53,797 bases of DNA from Curtobacterium oceanosedimentum (GTDB lineage: Bacteria; Actinomycetota; Actinomycetes; Actinomycetales; Microbacteriaceae): positions 1 through 53,797 of the forward strand of contig NZ_JAIXIG010000027.1 in the NCBI RefSeq assembly GCF_020297365.1, in the 5' to 3' direction. The position numbers were made by a program, and so were the translations under genes. Below are positions 15,887 to 24,420 of this stretch, in pieces; within the stretch, counting starts at the first letter, position 1, and each line of letters begins with the position of its first letter. The notes below the pieces were generated by a model that did not search any database, was not told the origin of the DNA, and worked only from the letters and a program-made list of their open reading frames with translations.

Positions 15887-16396
15887 TCACGAGAGCCGGG
15901 AACGATCGGTGAGGGAGTGGAATTCCCGGTTGTGGTAGACCAGCGGCTCGCCCCGGTCGGCGCCGACGACGATGTCGAGCACCTCGGCGACGACGACGGT
16001 CGAGCTGCCGATGGGGGTCGTCGACAGCGGACGGCAGCGCAGGGCGCTGGCAGCGCTGGGCAGGTAGCGGTCCCCCGACGGCAGCGTCCCCCAGATCGGG
16101 TCGTCGGCGGCGGGGCTGCCGGTGCTCGCGAAGCGCTTCGCGAGACCCACACCGAGCGAGTCGACCAGGTGCACGACGAACAGCGGCGCACCGAGCACGA
16201 CGCCGGCCGACCCCGAGTTGGTCGACAGCGAGAAGACCAGCACCGGCGGGTCGACCGCGACGCTCGCCACGCTCGACGCGGTGAGGCCGGTCGGGCCGTC
16301 CGGGCCCTCGGCGGTGATGACGGCGACACCGGCAGGGTGCGCGCGGAACGCGGACTTGTACGCGTCGGCGATGGTCGCCGGTGCTTCGTCGGGCAT
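15887..16396 (-). CDS. Flavin reductase-like domain protein
   Basis: 169 residues of the flavin reductase-like, FMN-binding split-barrel family (PF01613): AFRAHPAGVAVITAEGPDGPTGLTASSVASVAVDPPVLVFSLS is the characteristic opening. It probably supplies reduced FMN or FAD to a monooxygenase, but no partner oxygenase is next to it. An upstream GTG at 16435 would add 13 residues; ATG 16396 with GAAGGAA upstream is preferred. Confidence 0.85.
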   Translation of the reverse strand: MPDEAPATIADAYKSAFRAHPAGVAVITAEGPDGPTGLTASSVASVAVDPPVLVFSLSTNSGSAGVVLGAPLFVVHLVDSLGVGLAKRFASTGSPAADDPIWGTLPSGDRYLPSAASALRCRPLSTTPIGSSTVVVAEVLDIVVGADRGEPLVYHNREFHSLTDRSRLS

Positions 16397-16539
16397 GGTG
16401 ATGGTGGTCGTTCCTTCGGGAGGGATCGCCGTCACTCGGCGGCTGCCACCCAACGTATGACCTGAACCCTGGTTGAGGTCAACGATTCACAGGTTCGGAC
16501 GCGGCCGGGCGTGCCGTGGGACGGCTCCGCGCGCGGCGC

Positions 16540-18063
16540 TCAGCGGCGCTTGAGCATGACGACGGCACCAGCGGCCGCCACGACCATGAGCACCGCGGCG
16601 ACCCCCGCGGTGATGGTGACGCCCGAGTCGAACGCGGCCCGCGCCGACTCCAGGAGCGCCTGACCGGCGCCGCCGCCGAGCTGACCCGCGGCCGTCACGG
16701 CACCGCCGAGGGTCTCCTGCGCCGCGACGTGCGCCGCCGAGGACAACCCGTCGGGCACCACCACGTGCGACCGGTAGGCCGTCGCCAGGATCGTGCCGAG
16801 GACCGCCGTGCCGAGGACGGCGCCGATCTCGTACGCCGTCTCCGACATCGCCGAGGCTGCGCCGGCCTTGTCCGCCGGCGCCGTGGAGATGATGAGGTCG
16901 TTCGTCACCGTCTCCGACGCACCGATGCCGATGCCGAGCAGGACGAACGCGAAGGCGAGCGCGGCGATCGACGCGTGGTGACCGAGCACCGCGACGAGTG
17001 CGTAGGCCGCCGCCGAGAACAGCAGCGCCACCGACACGACCCAGCGCGGGGCCACCCGGGCGACGACCGGCACGACCGCCAGACCGGCGACGATCGTCAG
17101 CACCGAGCCGGGGATGAGCACGACACCCGAGGCGAACGGGTCCAGACCGGCGACGAGCTGCAGGTGCTGTGCGATGAAGAACAGGAACCCGGTGAGCGAG
17201 AACATCGCGGCCAGGTTCATGAGCACGCTGCCGGTGAAGGCCGTGCTGCGGAACAGCCGCAGGTCGAGCATCGGCGTCCGGGACCGCAACTGTCGACGCA
17301 CGAACGCGATGCCGCAGACCACGCCGACGGCGAGCAGCGCGATCGCGAGGCCGCGCTCCTCCGGGTGCACGACGGACTTGATCGCCCACACGGTCGGGGC
17401 GAGGGCGCCGAGGGACAGCACCATGCTCGGGACGTCGACCGGCCCGGGCATCGGGTCACGCGACTCGGGCACGCAGAACGGCACGGCGACGAGCATGAGC
17501 ACGAGGATCGGCACCGCCACCATGAAGACGCTGCCCCAGTGGAAGTGCGCGAGCAGGGTGCCGCCGACGAGCGGGCCGAGCGCGTTGCCTGCGGCGAACA
17601 TCGTCGACCAGACGGCGAGCGCCATCCGCCGCTCCCCCGCGTCGACGAACACGTTCCGGATGATCGACAGGGTCGCCGGCATGAGCATCGCGCCGAACAC
17701 GCCCATCGCGACCCGGGCGGCGACGAGCATCCACGCGTCGGTCGCGAACGCGGCGGCGACCGAGAACAGGGCGAAGCCGGTCGCGCCGATCACCAGGATC
17801 CGGCGCCGACCGATGCGGTCACCGATGCTGCCCATCACGACGAGCAGGCCGGCGAGCACGAGCGGGTAGGCGTCGACGATCCAGAGCTGGGTCGTGGCGT
17901 CCGGCCGGAGCGCCCGGGCGATCGAGGGCAGCGCGAAGCTCAGCACGGTGTTGTCCACCGAGATGAGCAGGACCGGCAGCATGAGCACGGCGAGCGCGAG
18001 GAAGCGTCGGGCTCGGCTGCCGGTGACGTGGGTGGCGACGGGGCTGGTGAGCAGTGCGGACAC
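16540..18063 (-). CDS. MFS drug-efflux transporter, DHA2 (14-TMS, QacA/SmvA-like)
   Basis: 507 residues with about 14 hydrophobic helices. Helix 1 contains the DHA2 signature LLISVDNTVLSFALPSIARAL, then the loop 2-3 motif GSIGDRIGRRRIL and motif C-like AGNALGPLVGGTLL. Probably proton-driven export of cationic drugs or dyes; the substrate is not predictable. The GTG start has AGGAG upstream. Expression is probably repressed, since two palindromic operators cover the promoter (18167-18204), yet no regulator gene is adjacent. Confidence 0.9.
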   Translation of the reverse strand: MSALLTSPVATHVTGSRARRFLALAVLMLPVLLISVDNTVLSFALPSIARALRPDATTQLWIVDAYPLVLAGLLVVMGSIGDRIGRRRILVIGATGFALFSVAAAFATDAWMLVAARVAMGVFGAMLMPATLSIIRNVFVDAGERRMALAVWSTMFAAGNALGPLVGGTLLAHFHWGSVFMVAVPILVLMLVAVPFCVPESRDPMPGPVDVPSMVLSLGALAPTVWAIKSVVHPEERGLAIALLAVGVVCGIAFVRRQLRSRTPMLDLRLFRSTAFTGSVLMNLAAMFSLTGFLFFIAQHLQLVAGLDPFASGVVLIPGSVLTIVAGLAVVPVVARVAPRWVVSVALLFSAAAYALVAVLGHHASIAALAFAFVLLGIGIGASETVTNDLIISTAPADKAGAASAMSETAYEIGAVLGTAVLGTILATAYRSHVVVPDGLSSAAHVAAQETLGGAVTAAGQLGGGAGQALLESARAAFDSGVTITAGVAAVLMVVAAAGAVVMLKRR

Positions 18064-18166
18064 AGCGGACTCCTGGGACTTCGAGCCGGACCGGGTCGAC
18101 GGCGGTGGTACGTGGGGCAGACGAGACGGGACGCGGAGTGGACACGCGTCCCGTCAGGACTCCGTA

Positions 18167-18204
18167 AGTGTACCGTCTGGACGGTTTTGGTTGCAACTGC
18201 AACC
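18167..18204 (-). promoter_or_regulatory. MFS promoter covered by two palindromic operators
   Basis: Minus-strand -35 TTGCAA (18191-18196) and -10 TACACT (18167-18172) are 18 nt apart. A 14-bp palindrome ACCGTCTGGACGGT (18172-18185) fills the spacer next to the -10, TetR-like in form. A 16-bp palindrome GGTTGCAACTGCAACC (18189-18204) covers the -35 and looks like a MarR- or TetR-type site. Transcripts would have a leader of about 100 nt. Confidence 0.7.
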
Positions 18205-18253
18205 ACGCCGGTCCCGCCTGGTCACCCGTTCCCGTCGCTGACGGTCCGGACGC

Positions 18254-18305
18254 ACCACGTGACGGACGGGAGGCGCGGTGCGGGCCGGCACCGCGCCTCC
18301 CGTCC
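18254..18305. repeat. GGGAGGC-family palindrome with conserved flank
   Basis: 18-bp perfect arms 18264-18281 and 18288-18305 with a 6-nt loop. The left flank CACCACGTGACG matches the flank ACCACCTGACG of the 8571 copy. Located 15 nt after the lacI-type stop; probably its terminator. Confidence 0.75.
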
Positions 18306-18319
18306 GCCGGTGGGTGCGG

Positions 18320-19327
18320 CTAGGCCGACTCCCGCACCAGCAGGCGGTGGCGTACCACGCGCTCGACCGCGCCGCCGGAGCGCGGCAGCTCCCCCGCGAG
18401 CATCCCGAGAGCCAGGTCGAGCGCCTGTCGAGCGACTTCGTCCAGGTCGACCGCGAGGGTCGTCAGGGTTGGGGCGACGAGCTCCCCGAGCGCCAACCCG
18501 TCCACGCCGACGACCCGGACGTCGCCGGGCACGTCCACGCCGGCACGGCGGCAGGCCGAGAGCACGCCGAGCGCGAGCACGTCGTTGAACGCCAGGACGG
18601 CGTCGACCCGCCGGTGCTCCGCCAGGATCCGGGTGGTGTGCTCCGCACCGGCCTCGGCGGTGGGTGCTGCCGCGACGACCAGCTCCGGCAGGTACCCGCG
18701 GCGTCGGAGCGACTCGACCATGCGGGCACCACGGTGACTCGGCGTGCCGTCCGCGGCCGCGTCGAGGACCACGGGGTGCTTCACCCCGACGGCGACCAGG
18801 TGGTCGGCGAGCTCCTCGATCGCCGCGGTCGGGTCGATCCGGACGGCGGCACGGGTGACGGGGCCGGACGGGTCGAGTTCCACCACCGGCACCGAGCCGA
18901 GGCGCTCGATCCACTCCGGTGCGCGGGCGCCGAGGTAGCCGATGACGACGTCCGTCTGCGCGCCGAGCGACTCGACCATCCGGTCCGAGTCGCTCGCCAG
19001 GCCGACGTCGGCGAGCATGACGTTCCACCCGCGCCCCGCCGCCAGCCCGAGCACCGCCGACGCGAGTGCCGGCGAGTACGGGTTCCGCAGGTCGTTGACG
19101 ACGAGCCCGAGCTGGTGGTCACCACCGGTCACGAGCCCGCGCCCGAAGCGGGACGGTCGGTAGTCGAGCGCGGCGGCGGCGGCCAGTACCCGCTCCTTGG
19201 TCGCCGCGCTGATGCCGGGCATGCCGTTCATGGCCCGGGTGACGGTCTGCCGGGACACCCCGGCGGCCGCGGCGACGTCGATGATCGTCGCGCGGCCGCC
19301 CGGGGTCAGGCTCGGAGGTCCAGCCAT
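18320..19327 (-). CDS. LacI-family transcriptional regulator
   Basis: 335 residues. The N-terminal HTH (ATIIDVAAAAGVSRQTVTRAMNGMPGISAATKERVLAAAAALDYRPSRFGR, residues ~13-62) is LacI type, followed by a periplasmic-binding-protein-like sugar domain (LGLVVNDLRNPYSPALASAVL...VVGVDGLALGELVAPTLTTLAVD). The ATG at 19327 lies inside the end of the upstream fusion oxidoreductase gene (22-nt overlap), so they share a transcript. It most likely represses that operon through the two operators at 21360 and 21427 and is released by a sugar or its oxidation product. Confidence 0.92.
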   Translation of the reverse strand: MAGPPSLTPGGRATIIDVAAAAGVSRQTVTRAMNGMPGISAATKERVLAAAAALDYRPSRFGRGLVTGGDHQLGLVVNDLRNPYSPALASAVLGLAAGRGWNVMLADVGLASDSDRMVESLGAQTDVVIGYLGARAPEWIERLGSVPVVELDPSGPVTRAAVRIDPTAAIEELADHLVAVGVKHPVVLDAAADGTPSHRGARMVESLRRRGYLPELVVAAAPTAEAGAEHTTRILAEHRRVDAVLAFNDVLALGVLSACRRAGVDVPGDVRVVGVDGLALGELVAPTLTTLAVDLDEVARQALDLALGMLAGELPRSGGAVERVVRHRLLVRESA

Positions 19328-21342
19328 GCCACCTGCTCGGGCGTGAGGTCGACGGAGAGCCCCGTCATCGAGGACCGGGCCTCGCCGATCGTGCGCGGTC
19401 CGAACAGCGGGAAGGTCGGGAAGGGCTGGTCGAGCACGTACGCCAGGGCGATCGCGGTGGCCGGCACGCCGAACTGCTCGCCGAGCTCCCGCGCGCGACG
19501 GAGCCGCTCGAAGTTCTCGTCGCTGTAGTAGCAGCGGACGAGTTCGGCGTCGCTCGTGTCGTCCGGCCGGGCCCGACCGGTGAAGAAGCCGCGGGCCTGC
19601 GACGACCACGGCAGCAGCGGGACCTGGCGCTCCTCGAGCCAGGCCTTCGACGCGGCGTCGGTGGCGTGCTCGCAGCCGTCCCACGGCACGTCGTACGCCT
19701 CGGCCAGGCCGAAGTGGTTGCTGAGGACCTCGAACCCGTGCTTGCCGTTGGCGCGGGCGTAGGCGTTCGCCTCGTCGAAACGGGCGGGGGTCCAGTTCGA
19801 TCCGCCGTACACCCGGATGCGGCCGGCGCGACGATGCTCGTCGAGGACGTCGACGAACTCCCCCACCGGGATGTCGGGGTTGTCGCGGTGCATCATGTAG
19901 ATGTCCGCGTAGTCGGTGCCCTGGCGCTCCAGGCTCTCGAGGAGCTGGCGCGACAGCGACTCCGGGTCGCAGTACGGGGTGTGGGCGCCCTTGGTGATGA
20001 CGACGACGTCCTCACGGATGCCGCGGTTCTGGATCCACCTGCCGAGTCGGCCTTCGAGCACGCCCCCGCCGTAGACGTACCCGGTGTCGAAGACGTTGCC
20101 GCCCTGCTCGACGAACAGGTCGAAGATCGCGCTGGCGTGCGCCAGGTCGGGCTGGTTGTCGACGCCCATCACCAGTCGGGACATCCGCTTGCCGACACCG
20201 GGCACCTCGCCGTACCGCATCGGGTTGCCGTCCTGCACGGTGAGTGGCCGGCCGGACACCGTGGGGACGTCGGCGGTCTCGGCCTCGAACGGGTAGCGCA
20301 GGCCGATCGCGGCGCGCCAGCGGTCGAGGGTGCGGGCGGTGGCGAGCGTCTCCTCCAGGGTCATCTGCGACGCCTCGACCGCACCGGCCCGCAGGGCGTC
20401 CGTGGTGGCGTCGGCCTCACGCGCGTAGGGGTGCTCACCGGCGAAGGACAGCGTGCGCGGGTCCTCGTCCACGGTGCGGACCTCGATGGTCGGGTCGTCA
20501 CCGAGCGTCCACGGGTCGGTCAGCACGAGGCGCCCGCGCGTGCCGTGCACGGTGACGGCGTTGTCGTCCTGCACCCTGACCCCGGTGCGGACGGACGCCG
20601 TGATGCCGCCCCGGTAGGTGAGCTGCGCGACGGTCCACTCGTCGACGCCGGTCGGGCCGAGGGTGCCCGTGGCGGTGAGGTCGACGGGTTCTGCGACCGC
20701 GACGCCGGTGGCCGCCTGCACGATCGCGGCCGTCATGGTCACCGGGTACCCGCCGACGTCGAGGATGCCACCGCCTGCAGTGTCGACGTCGAACAGCCGC
20801 CCGGCGCGCTCGCCCGCCCGGAAGGCGAAGGACGCGTCGACGTGGGTGACGTCGCCGACGGCACCGTCGCGCACCAGGTCGAGCAGGGCCGCGGTCTGGG
20901 GGTGGAAGCGGTACATGAACGCCTCGACGAGCGGCAGCCCGGCCTGGCGTGCTGCGTCGGCGAGTGCCATCGCTGTCCCGTGGTTCACGGCGAGCGGCTT
21001 CTCGCACAGCACGGCCTTGCCGGCCTCGAGCGCGGCGAGCACGAGCCGGGCGTGCCCGGTGTGCACGGTCGACACGTAGACGGCGTCCACCCGCGGGTCG
21101 GCGAGGGCCTCGTCGTAGGTGCCAGCCGTGACCCCGGTGGTGCCGGACGCAGCGGCCTCGTCGGCGAACGCCCGGGCGCGCTCGGGCGCCGAGCTGCCCG
21201 CCGCGACGAGCACCCCGTTGCTCGCCGGGAGCTGGGACAGGAACCGTCGGGCGATGCTGCCGGGGCCGAGGACCGCCCATCCGGGACGGTCCGTGGTGGA
21301 GGAGGTCGTGGTGGTGGCGGTGTTCGCCGTCTGCGCTGACAT
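19306..21342 (-). CDS. Fusion enzyme: Gfo/Idh/MocA dehydrogenase + aldo/keto reductase
   Basis: 678 residues in one uninterrupted frame. Residues ~20-345 are a Gfo/Idh/MocA oxidoreductase: NAD(P) motif WAVLGPGSIARRF, EKPLAVNH, and GGGILDVGGYPVTM. Residues ~375-678 are an aldo/keto reductase with the catalytic set in order: Asp and Tyr in NVFDTGYVYGGG, Lys in VVVITKGAH, His in DIYMMHRDNP. Both active sites look intact, so one polypeptide could run two successive or opposite redox steps on a sugar, cyclitol or keto-glycoside with internal cofactor recycling; this is inference. Start ATG 21342 has AAGGA upstream. Followed by its overlapping lacI-type gene. The N-terminal ~18 residues are Thr/Ser-rich. 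Confidence 0.92.
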   Translation of the reverse strand: MSAQTANTATTTTSSTTDRPGWAVLGPGSIARRFLSQLPASNGVLVAAGSSAPERARAFADEAAASGTTGVTAGTYDEALADPRVDAVYVSTVHTGHARLVLAALEAGKAVLCEKPLAVNHGTAMALADAARQAGLPLVEAFMYRFHPQTAALLDLVRDGAVGDVTHVDASFAFRAGERAGRLFDVDTAGGGILDVGGYPVTMTAAIVQAATGVAVAEPVDLTATGTLGPTGVDEWTVAQLTYRGGITASVRTGVRVQDDNAVTVHGTRGRLVLTDPWTLGDDPTIEVRTVDEDPRTLSFAGEHPYAREADATTDALRAGAVEASQMTLEETLATARTLDRWRAAIGLRYPFEAETADVPTVSGRPLTVQDGNPMRYGEVPGVGKRMSRLVMGVDNQPDLAHASAIFDLFVEQGGNVFDTGYVYGGGVLEGRLGRWIQNRGIREDVVVITKGAHTPYCDPESLSRQLLESLERQGTDYADIYMMHRDNPDIPVGEFVDVLDEHRRAGRIRVYGGSNWTPARFDEANAYARANGKHGFEVLSNHFGLAEAYDVPWDGCEHATDAASKAWLEERQVPLLPWSSQARGFFTGRARPDDTSDAELVRCYYSDENFERLRRARELGEQFGVPATAIALAYVLDQPFPTFPLFGPRTIGEARSSMTGLSVDLTPEQVAWLDLRA

Positions 21343-21359
21343 GCGGATCCTTGTCGTCT

Positions 21360-21373
21360 CGTGAACCTTCACG
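21360..21373. promoter_or_regulatory. LacI-type operator O1
   Basis: CGTGAACCTTCACG, with arms CGTGAA / TTCACG, lies just downstream of the predicted start site of the fusion gene and 18 nt before its ATG, a road-block position. Confidence 0.7.
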
Positions 21374-21382
21374 GTCGCGTCG

Positions 21383-21411
21383 ACGCTAGCGTGCACCAGC
21401 GGGGAGGGCAA
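21383..21411 (-). promoter_or_regulatory. Promoter of the fusion oxidoreductase-lacI operon
   Basis: Minus-strand TTGCCC (21406-21411), 17-nt spacer, TAGCGT (21383-21388). Predicted start near 21376, giving a leader of about 34 nt with an AAGGA ribosome site. Confidence 0.6.
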
Positions 21412-21426
21412 TGCTCGCGCAGCGGT

Positions 21427-21442
21427 CCGTGAGCGTTCACGG
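21427..21442. promoter_or_regulatory. LacI-type operator O2
   Basis: CCGTGAGCGTTCACGG, arms CCGTGA / TCACGG, sharing the GTGA...TTCAC pattern with O1. Its centre is 68 bp from O1, on the other side of the promoter, so looping is possible. It also lies about 55 nt upstream of the divergent TetR gene. Confidence 0.65.
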
Positions 21443-21485
21443 TGCGGCGCATCGTCACGGGGGCCGGGGAGTCCGGAAGTGCTCC

Positions 21486-21491
21486 TAGACT
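21486..21491 (+). promoter_or_regulatory. -10 box TAGACT of the tetR gene
   Basis: TAGACT followed by 6 nt and the ATG at 21498; leaderless arrangement. Confidence 0.5.
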
Positions 21492-21497
21492 CTCCGC

Positions 21498-22046
21498 ATG
21501 GCCAGTGCCCGCGACCGTGTCCTCGACAGCTTCGTCGCCATCGTGTGCGAGGAGGGCGAGCGTCCCGCCACCCTCGACGCCGTCGCCGCGCGCGCCGGTG
21601 TCTCGAAGGGTGGCCTGCTGTACCACTTCGGGTCGAAGGCGGCCCTGGTCGAGGGACTCTGCGAGCGACTCTCCGACCTGTCCGCGATCGACGTCGAGCG
21701 CATGCGCGAGGCCGAGGACGGCGCAGCGCGCTACTTCGTCCGCAACTGCCTGTTCGTCGGCAGCGAGCTCGACCTCGCCCTGCTGGCGGCGAGCCGACTG
21801 CAGCAGGCCGGGCACGAGGAGGCCGGTCGGACGCTCGACGACACCGAGAACGCGTGGCTCGCGACCCTCGTCGACGCCCTCGGTGACGAGCCGACCGCAC
21901 AGGCCGTCAAGCTGCTCGGTGACGGGCTCTACCACCAGGCCTCGCTCGGCGCCGCCAGCGAGGTCCGACCCAAGCGCGGGACCGTCGACATGGAGGCGCT
22001 GCTCGCCGTCGTCGACCGGCTGATCGCGACCCGACCGGTCGCGTGA
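21498..22046 (+). CDS. TetR/AcrR-family transcriptional regulator
   Basis: 182 residues with the HTH at about 5-52 (RDRVLDSFVAIVCEEGERPATLDAVAARAGVSKGGLLYHFGSKAALVEGL), very typical TetR; the C-terminal helical domain is unassigned. Divergent from the fusion oxidoreductase with 155 nt between starts; it could share operator O2, but its own palindrome is not evident. Probably leaderless. Confidence 0.9.
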   Translation: MASARDRVLDSFVAIVCEEGERPATLDAVAARAGVSKGGLLYHFGSKAALVEGLCERLSDLSAIDVERMREAEDGAARYFVRNCLFVGSELDLALLAASRLQQAGHEEAGRTLDDTENAWLATLVDALGDEPTAQAVKLLGDGLYHQASLGAASEVRPKRGTVDMEALLAVVDRLIATRPVA

Positions 22047-22069
22047 ACCGCTGCCCCCGCTCCTGGGGA

Positions 22070-22075
22070 TAGACT
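22070..22075 (+). promoter_or_regulatory. -10 box TAGACT of the small membrane protein gene
   Basis: TAGACT 24 nt after the tetR stop; a leader of about 30 nt would carry the CGGAGG ribosome site. Confidence 0.4.
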
Positions 22076-22112
22076 GGGCGACGATCCACTCGTCGACACC
22101 CGGAGGTATCCC

Positions 22113-22283
22113 GTGGGCCGCGTCATCGCCGCTGTTTTCTCGATCCTGCTGCTGCTGGTGTCGATGTACCTGTTCGGGTTCGCCTTCCAGGTCGAGTCGG
22201 GCCAGGCCTTCGTCTTCATGGCCGGCGTGCTCCTGATGAGCCTCTCGTTCTTCCTGCCGATCCACGTGTTCGGCAAGCGCTGA
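22113..22283 (+). CDS. Small two-helix membrane protein, 56 aa
   Basis: GTG start preceded by CGGAGGTA. Two hydrophobic segments are visible, roughly residues 3-23 (VIAAVFSILLLLVSMYLFGF) and 33-51 (AFVFMAGVLLMSLSFFLPI), with a short basic C-terminus (FGKR). No family recognised. Independent promoter and terminator support a real gene. Confidence 0.75.
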   Translation: MGRVIAAVFSILLLLVSMYLFGFAFQVESGQAFVFMAGVLLMSLSFFLPIHVFGKR

Positions 22284-22297
22284 CCGACACGCACCAC

Positions 22298-22334
22298 GAA
22301 CGGCCCCGTACCTCGTCGAGGTGCGGGGCCGTTC
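22298..22334 (+). terminator. Stem-loop terminator after the small membrane gene
   Basis: 16-bp stem (22298-22313 with 22319-22334, one G-T pair) and a 5-nt loop, 15 nt after the stop codon. It could also serve the convergent ribH transcript, which ends at 22490. Confidence 0.75.
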
Positions 22335-22489
22335 TGTGTCGTCAGTCGGGTGTCGTGCGCCGGGTGTCGTGCGTCGTGCGTGGGTCCGCGCTCCCCGAGG
22401 ACGCCGGAGACCGCGCGTGGACGACCGCGCAGGGGCGCGATCCGGGCAGCCCGGGTGACCCGAGCGGTTCGGACAGCCCGGGTGACCGG
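22335..22489. other. Gap between small membrane gene and ribH
   Basis: 155 nt with short repeats of GGGTGTCGTGCG and a CCCGGGTGACC motif repeated near 22450 and 22478. No gene or clear hairpin seen. Confidence 0.3.
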
Positions 22490-22969
22490 CTAGAGCAGGA
22501 CGCGCAGCTTCCGCAGCGTCACCGCGGTGCTGATCGCGGCGTGTGCGGCCTCGGCGCCCTTGTCCTCCTTGGAGTCCGGCAGGCCGGCACGGTCGAGGCC
22601 CTGCTGCTCGTCGTCCAGCGTGAGCACGCCGAACCCGACGGGCTTGCCGGCCTCGATCGCCACGCGGGTCAGGCCGCTGGTGGCCGCGTCGGAGACGTAC
22701 TCGAAGTGGGGCGTCCCGCCGCGGATGATCACGCCGAGCGCCACCACCGCGTCGAACCCGGCCTCGAGCGCGGTCTTCGCGACCACCGGCAGTTCGAAGC
22801 TGCCCGGCACCGGGAAGACGTCGGCCGTGGCCCCGAGCCGTTCGACCTCGCGCTGGGCGCCGGCGAGCAGCCCGCCGGCGATCGTGTCGTGCCACTGCCC
22901 CGCGATGATGGCCACCCGGATCCCGGTGCCGTCCACGTGGTCGCGGTCCGCCGCGCCTGCTCCGCTCAT
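22490..22969 (-). CDS. ribH: 6,7-dimethyl-8-ribityllumazine synthase
   Basis: 159 residues. Lumazine synthase condenses 5-amino-6-ribitylamino-uracil with 3,4-dihydroxy-2-butanone 4-phosphate. Typical segments: [35 protein letters not shown] (the usual RGETPHF reads RGGTPHF) and [18 protein letters not shown]. Last gene of the riboflavin operon; its ATG overlaps the ribB stop (ATGA). Confidence 0.95.
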   Translation of the reverse strand: MSGAGAADRDHVDGTGIRVAIIAGQWHDTIAGGLLAGAQREVERLGATADVFPVPGSFELPVVAKTALEAGFDAVVALGVIIRGGTPHFEYVSDAATSGLTRVAIEAGKPVGFGVLTLDDEQQGLDRAGLPDSKEDKGAEAAHAAISTAVTLRKLRVLL

Positions 22970-23682
22970 CGTGTCGTTCCTTCCGTGGGCCCGGCATCCG
23001 CTGCCGCCGCCCGGTCTGCCGCGTCCAGCCAGTCGGCGAGCGCGGCGATGGTGATGACGGGCACGCCCTCGCGCGCCCCGAGTGCGACGAGCGCCGGCAG
23101 CCGCATCATGCTGCCGTCCTCGTCGACGATCTCGCAGATCGCCGCGGCGGGCCGGAGTCCGGCCGCGGTGACGAGCTCGATCGCAGCTTCGGTGTGTCCT
23201 GCGCGTTCGCGGACGCCGCCCGGACGTGCCCGCAACGGCACCACGTGCCCGGGGCGGTGCAGGTCGTCGCGCACCGATGTCGGGTCGGCGAGGACCCGGA
23301 GCGTGCGTGCCCGGTCGTGGGCGCTGATGCCCGTGGTCACGCCGACGGCCGCGTCGACCGTCACCGTGTAGGCGGTCCCCCGGACGTCCTCGTTGTGCGC
23401 CACCATCGGCGGCAGGTCGAGCGCGTCCGCGATCTCGACGCTCACCGGGGCGCAGATGAACCCGGACGAGTGCGCAACGGTCCACGCGATCCACTCCGGG
23501 CTCGCGAGCTCGGCGGACAGGATGACGTCGCCCTCGTTCTCGCGGTCCTCGTCGTCGACCACGATCACCGGCCGCCCGGCCGCGATGGCGGCGACCGCGG
23601 CGTCGACGGTGGCCAGGCCCGCGTCGGCGGGTCCGGCGGCAGTCGCGACCACGTCGGAGCGGTGACCGGTCCCGGCGACCAT
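22966..23682 (-). CDS. ribB: 3,4-dihydroxy-2-butanone 4-phosphate synthase (no GTP cyclohydrolase II domain)
   Basis: 238 residues. Makes the four-carbon riboflavin precursor from ribulose 5-phosphate. The acidic metal motif [24 protein letters not shown], and [26 protein letters not shown] are all present. Unlike the bifunctional RibBA common in Actinobacteria it ends shortly after the synthase domain ([10 protein letters not shown]...), so GTP cyclohydrolase II must be elsewhere. ATG 23682 shares a base with the ribE stop; an in-frame GTG one codon upstream is an alternative. Confidence 0.93.
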   Translation of the reverse strand: MVAGTGHRSDVVATAAGPADAGLATVDAAVAAIAAGRPVIVVDDEDRENEGDVILSAELASPEWIAWTVAHSSGFICAPVSVEIADALDLPPMVAHNEDVRGTAYTVTVDAAVGVTTGISAHDRARTLRVLADPTSVRDDLHRPGHVVPLRARPGGVRERAGHTEAAIELVTAAGLRPAAAICEIVDEDGSMMRLPALVALGAREGVPVITIAALADWLDAADRAAAADAGPTEGTTR

Positions 23683-24320
23683 CACCGGGCCTCCAGGACG
23701 GACGCCGCGGCGTCCAGCCGCAGCATCCGCCGCACGTGGCGGGCGAGCACGTCGGTCTCGACGTTGACCCGGTCCCCCGGCACGCGGGAGCCGAGGGTCG
23801 TCGCCTCGAGCGTCTCGGGGATCAGGCTGACCTCGAACCAGGCCGCGTCGGGTGCGGTGTCCTCGGCCGAGACGGCGCTGACCGTCAGGGAGACGCCGTC
23901 GAGGGCGATCGACCCCTTGTCGACCACGAGCGGGCTGAGCGCCGGGCTGAGCGAGAAGCGGACACGGCGCCAGCCGTCGCCGTCGGCGGTCTCGAGCACG
24001 GTCGCCGTTCCGTCGATGTGGCCCTGGACGATGTGGCCGCCCAGGCGGTCGCCGACCGAGGCGGCGCGCTCGAGGTTCAGGCGGTCCCCCACCCGGAGCG
24101 AACCGTGGGCGCTCATGTCGAGGGTCTGCTTCATGACGAAGGCGGTGAAGGTCTCGGGGGTCTGCTCGACGACGGTCAGGCAGACGCCACTCGTCGCGAT
24201 CGAGTCGCCGTGACGGGCGTCCTGCACGACGACGGGGCCGTGCACGGTGAGCGCGACGGAGTCGCCCTGCTGCTCGACGGCGGTGACGGTGCCGAGTTCC
24301 TCGATGATGCCGGTGAACAC
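23682..24320 (-). CDS. ribE: Riboflavin synthase alpha chain
   Basis: 212 residues. Dismutates two 6,7-dimethyl-8-ribityllumazine molecules to riboflavin. Two tandem lumazine-binding domains are seen, starting [12 protein letters not shown] (residue 1) and [14 protein letters not shown] (about residue 95). GTG 24320 begins the invariant MFTGII and has GAGAGGA upstream. First gene after the FMN riboswitch, so low FMN should raise its expression. Confidence 0.95.
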   Translation of the reverse strand: MFTGIIEELGTVTAVEQQGDSVALTVHGPVVVQDARHGDSIATSGVCLTVVEQTPETFTAFVMKQTLDMSAHGSLRVGDRLNLERAASVGDRLGGHIVQGHIDGTATVLETADGDGWRRVRFSLSPALSPLVVDKGSIALDGVSLTVSAVSAEDTAPDAAWFEVSLIPETLEATTLGSRVPGDRVNVETDVLARHVRRMLRLDAAASVLEAR

Positions 24321-24420
24321 TGGTGTCCTCTCAACGGGACTCCGGGGGCGTTCGACGATCGTCGGCATCGGCGGACGGGGCGCACCCCACGGGTCGTGGG
24401 GTCGTCCTGTCCGCCAAGCG

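Noticed and set aside
19306..21900. Frameshift or gene-fusion artefact in the Gfo/Idh/MocA-AKR gene
   Set aside because: The frame is uninterrupted, both domains keep their catalytic motifs, and the linker is short and ordinary, so I treat it as a true fusion.
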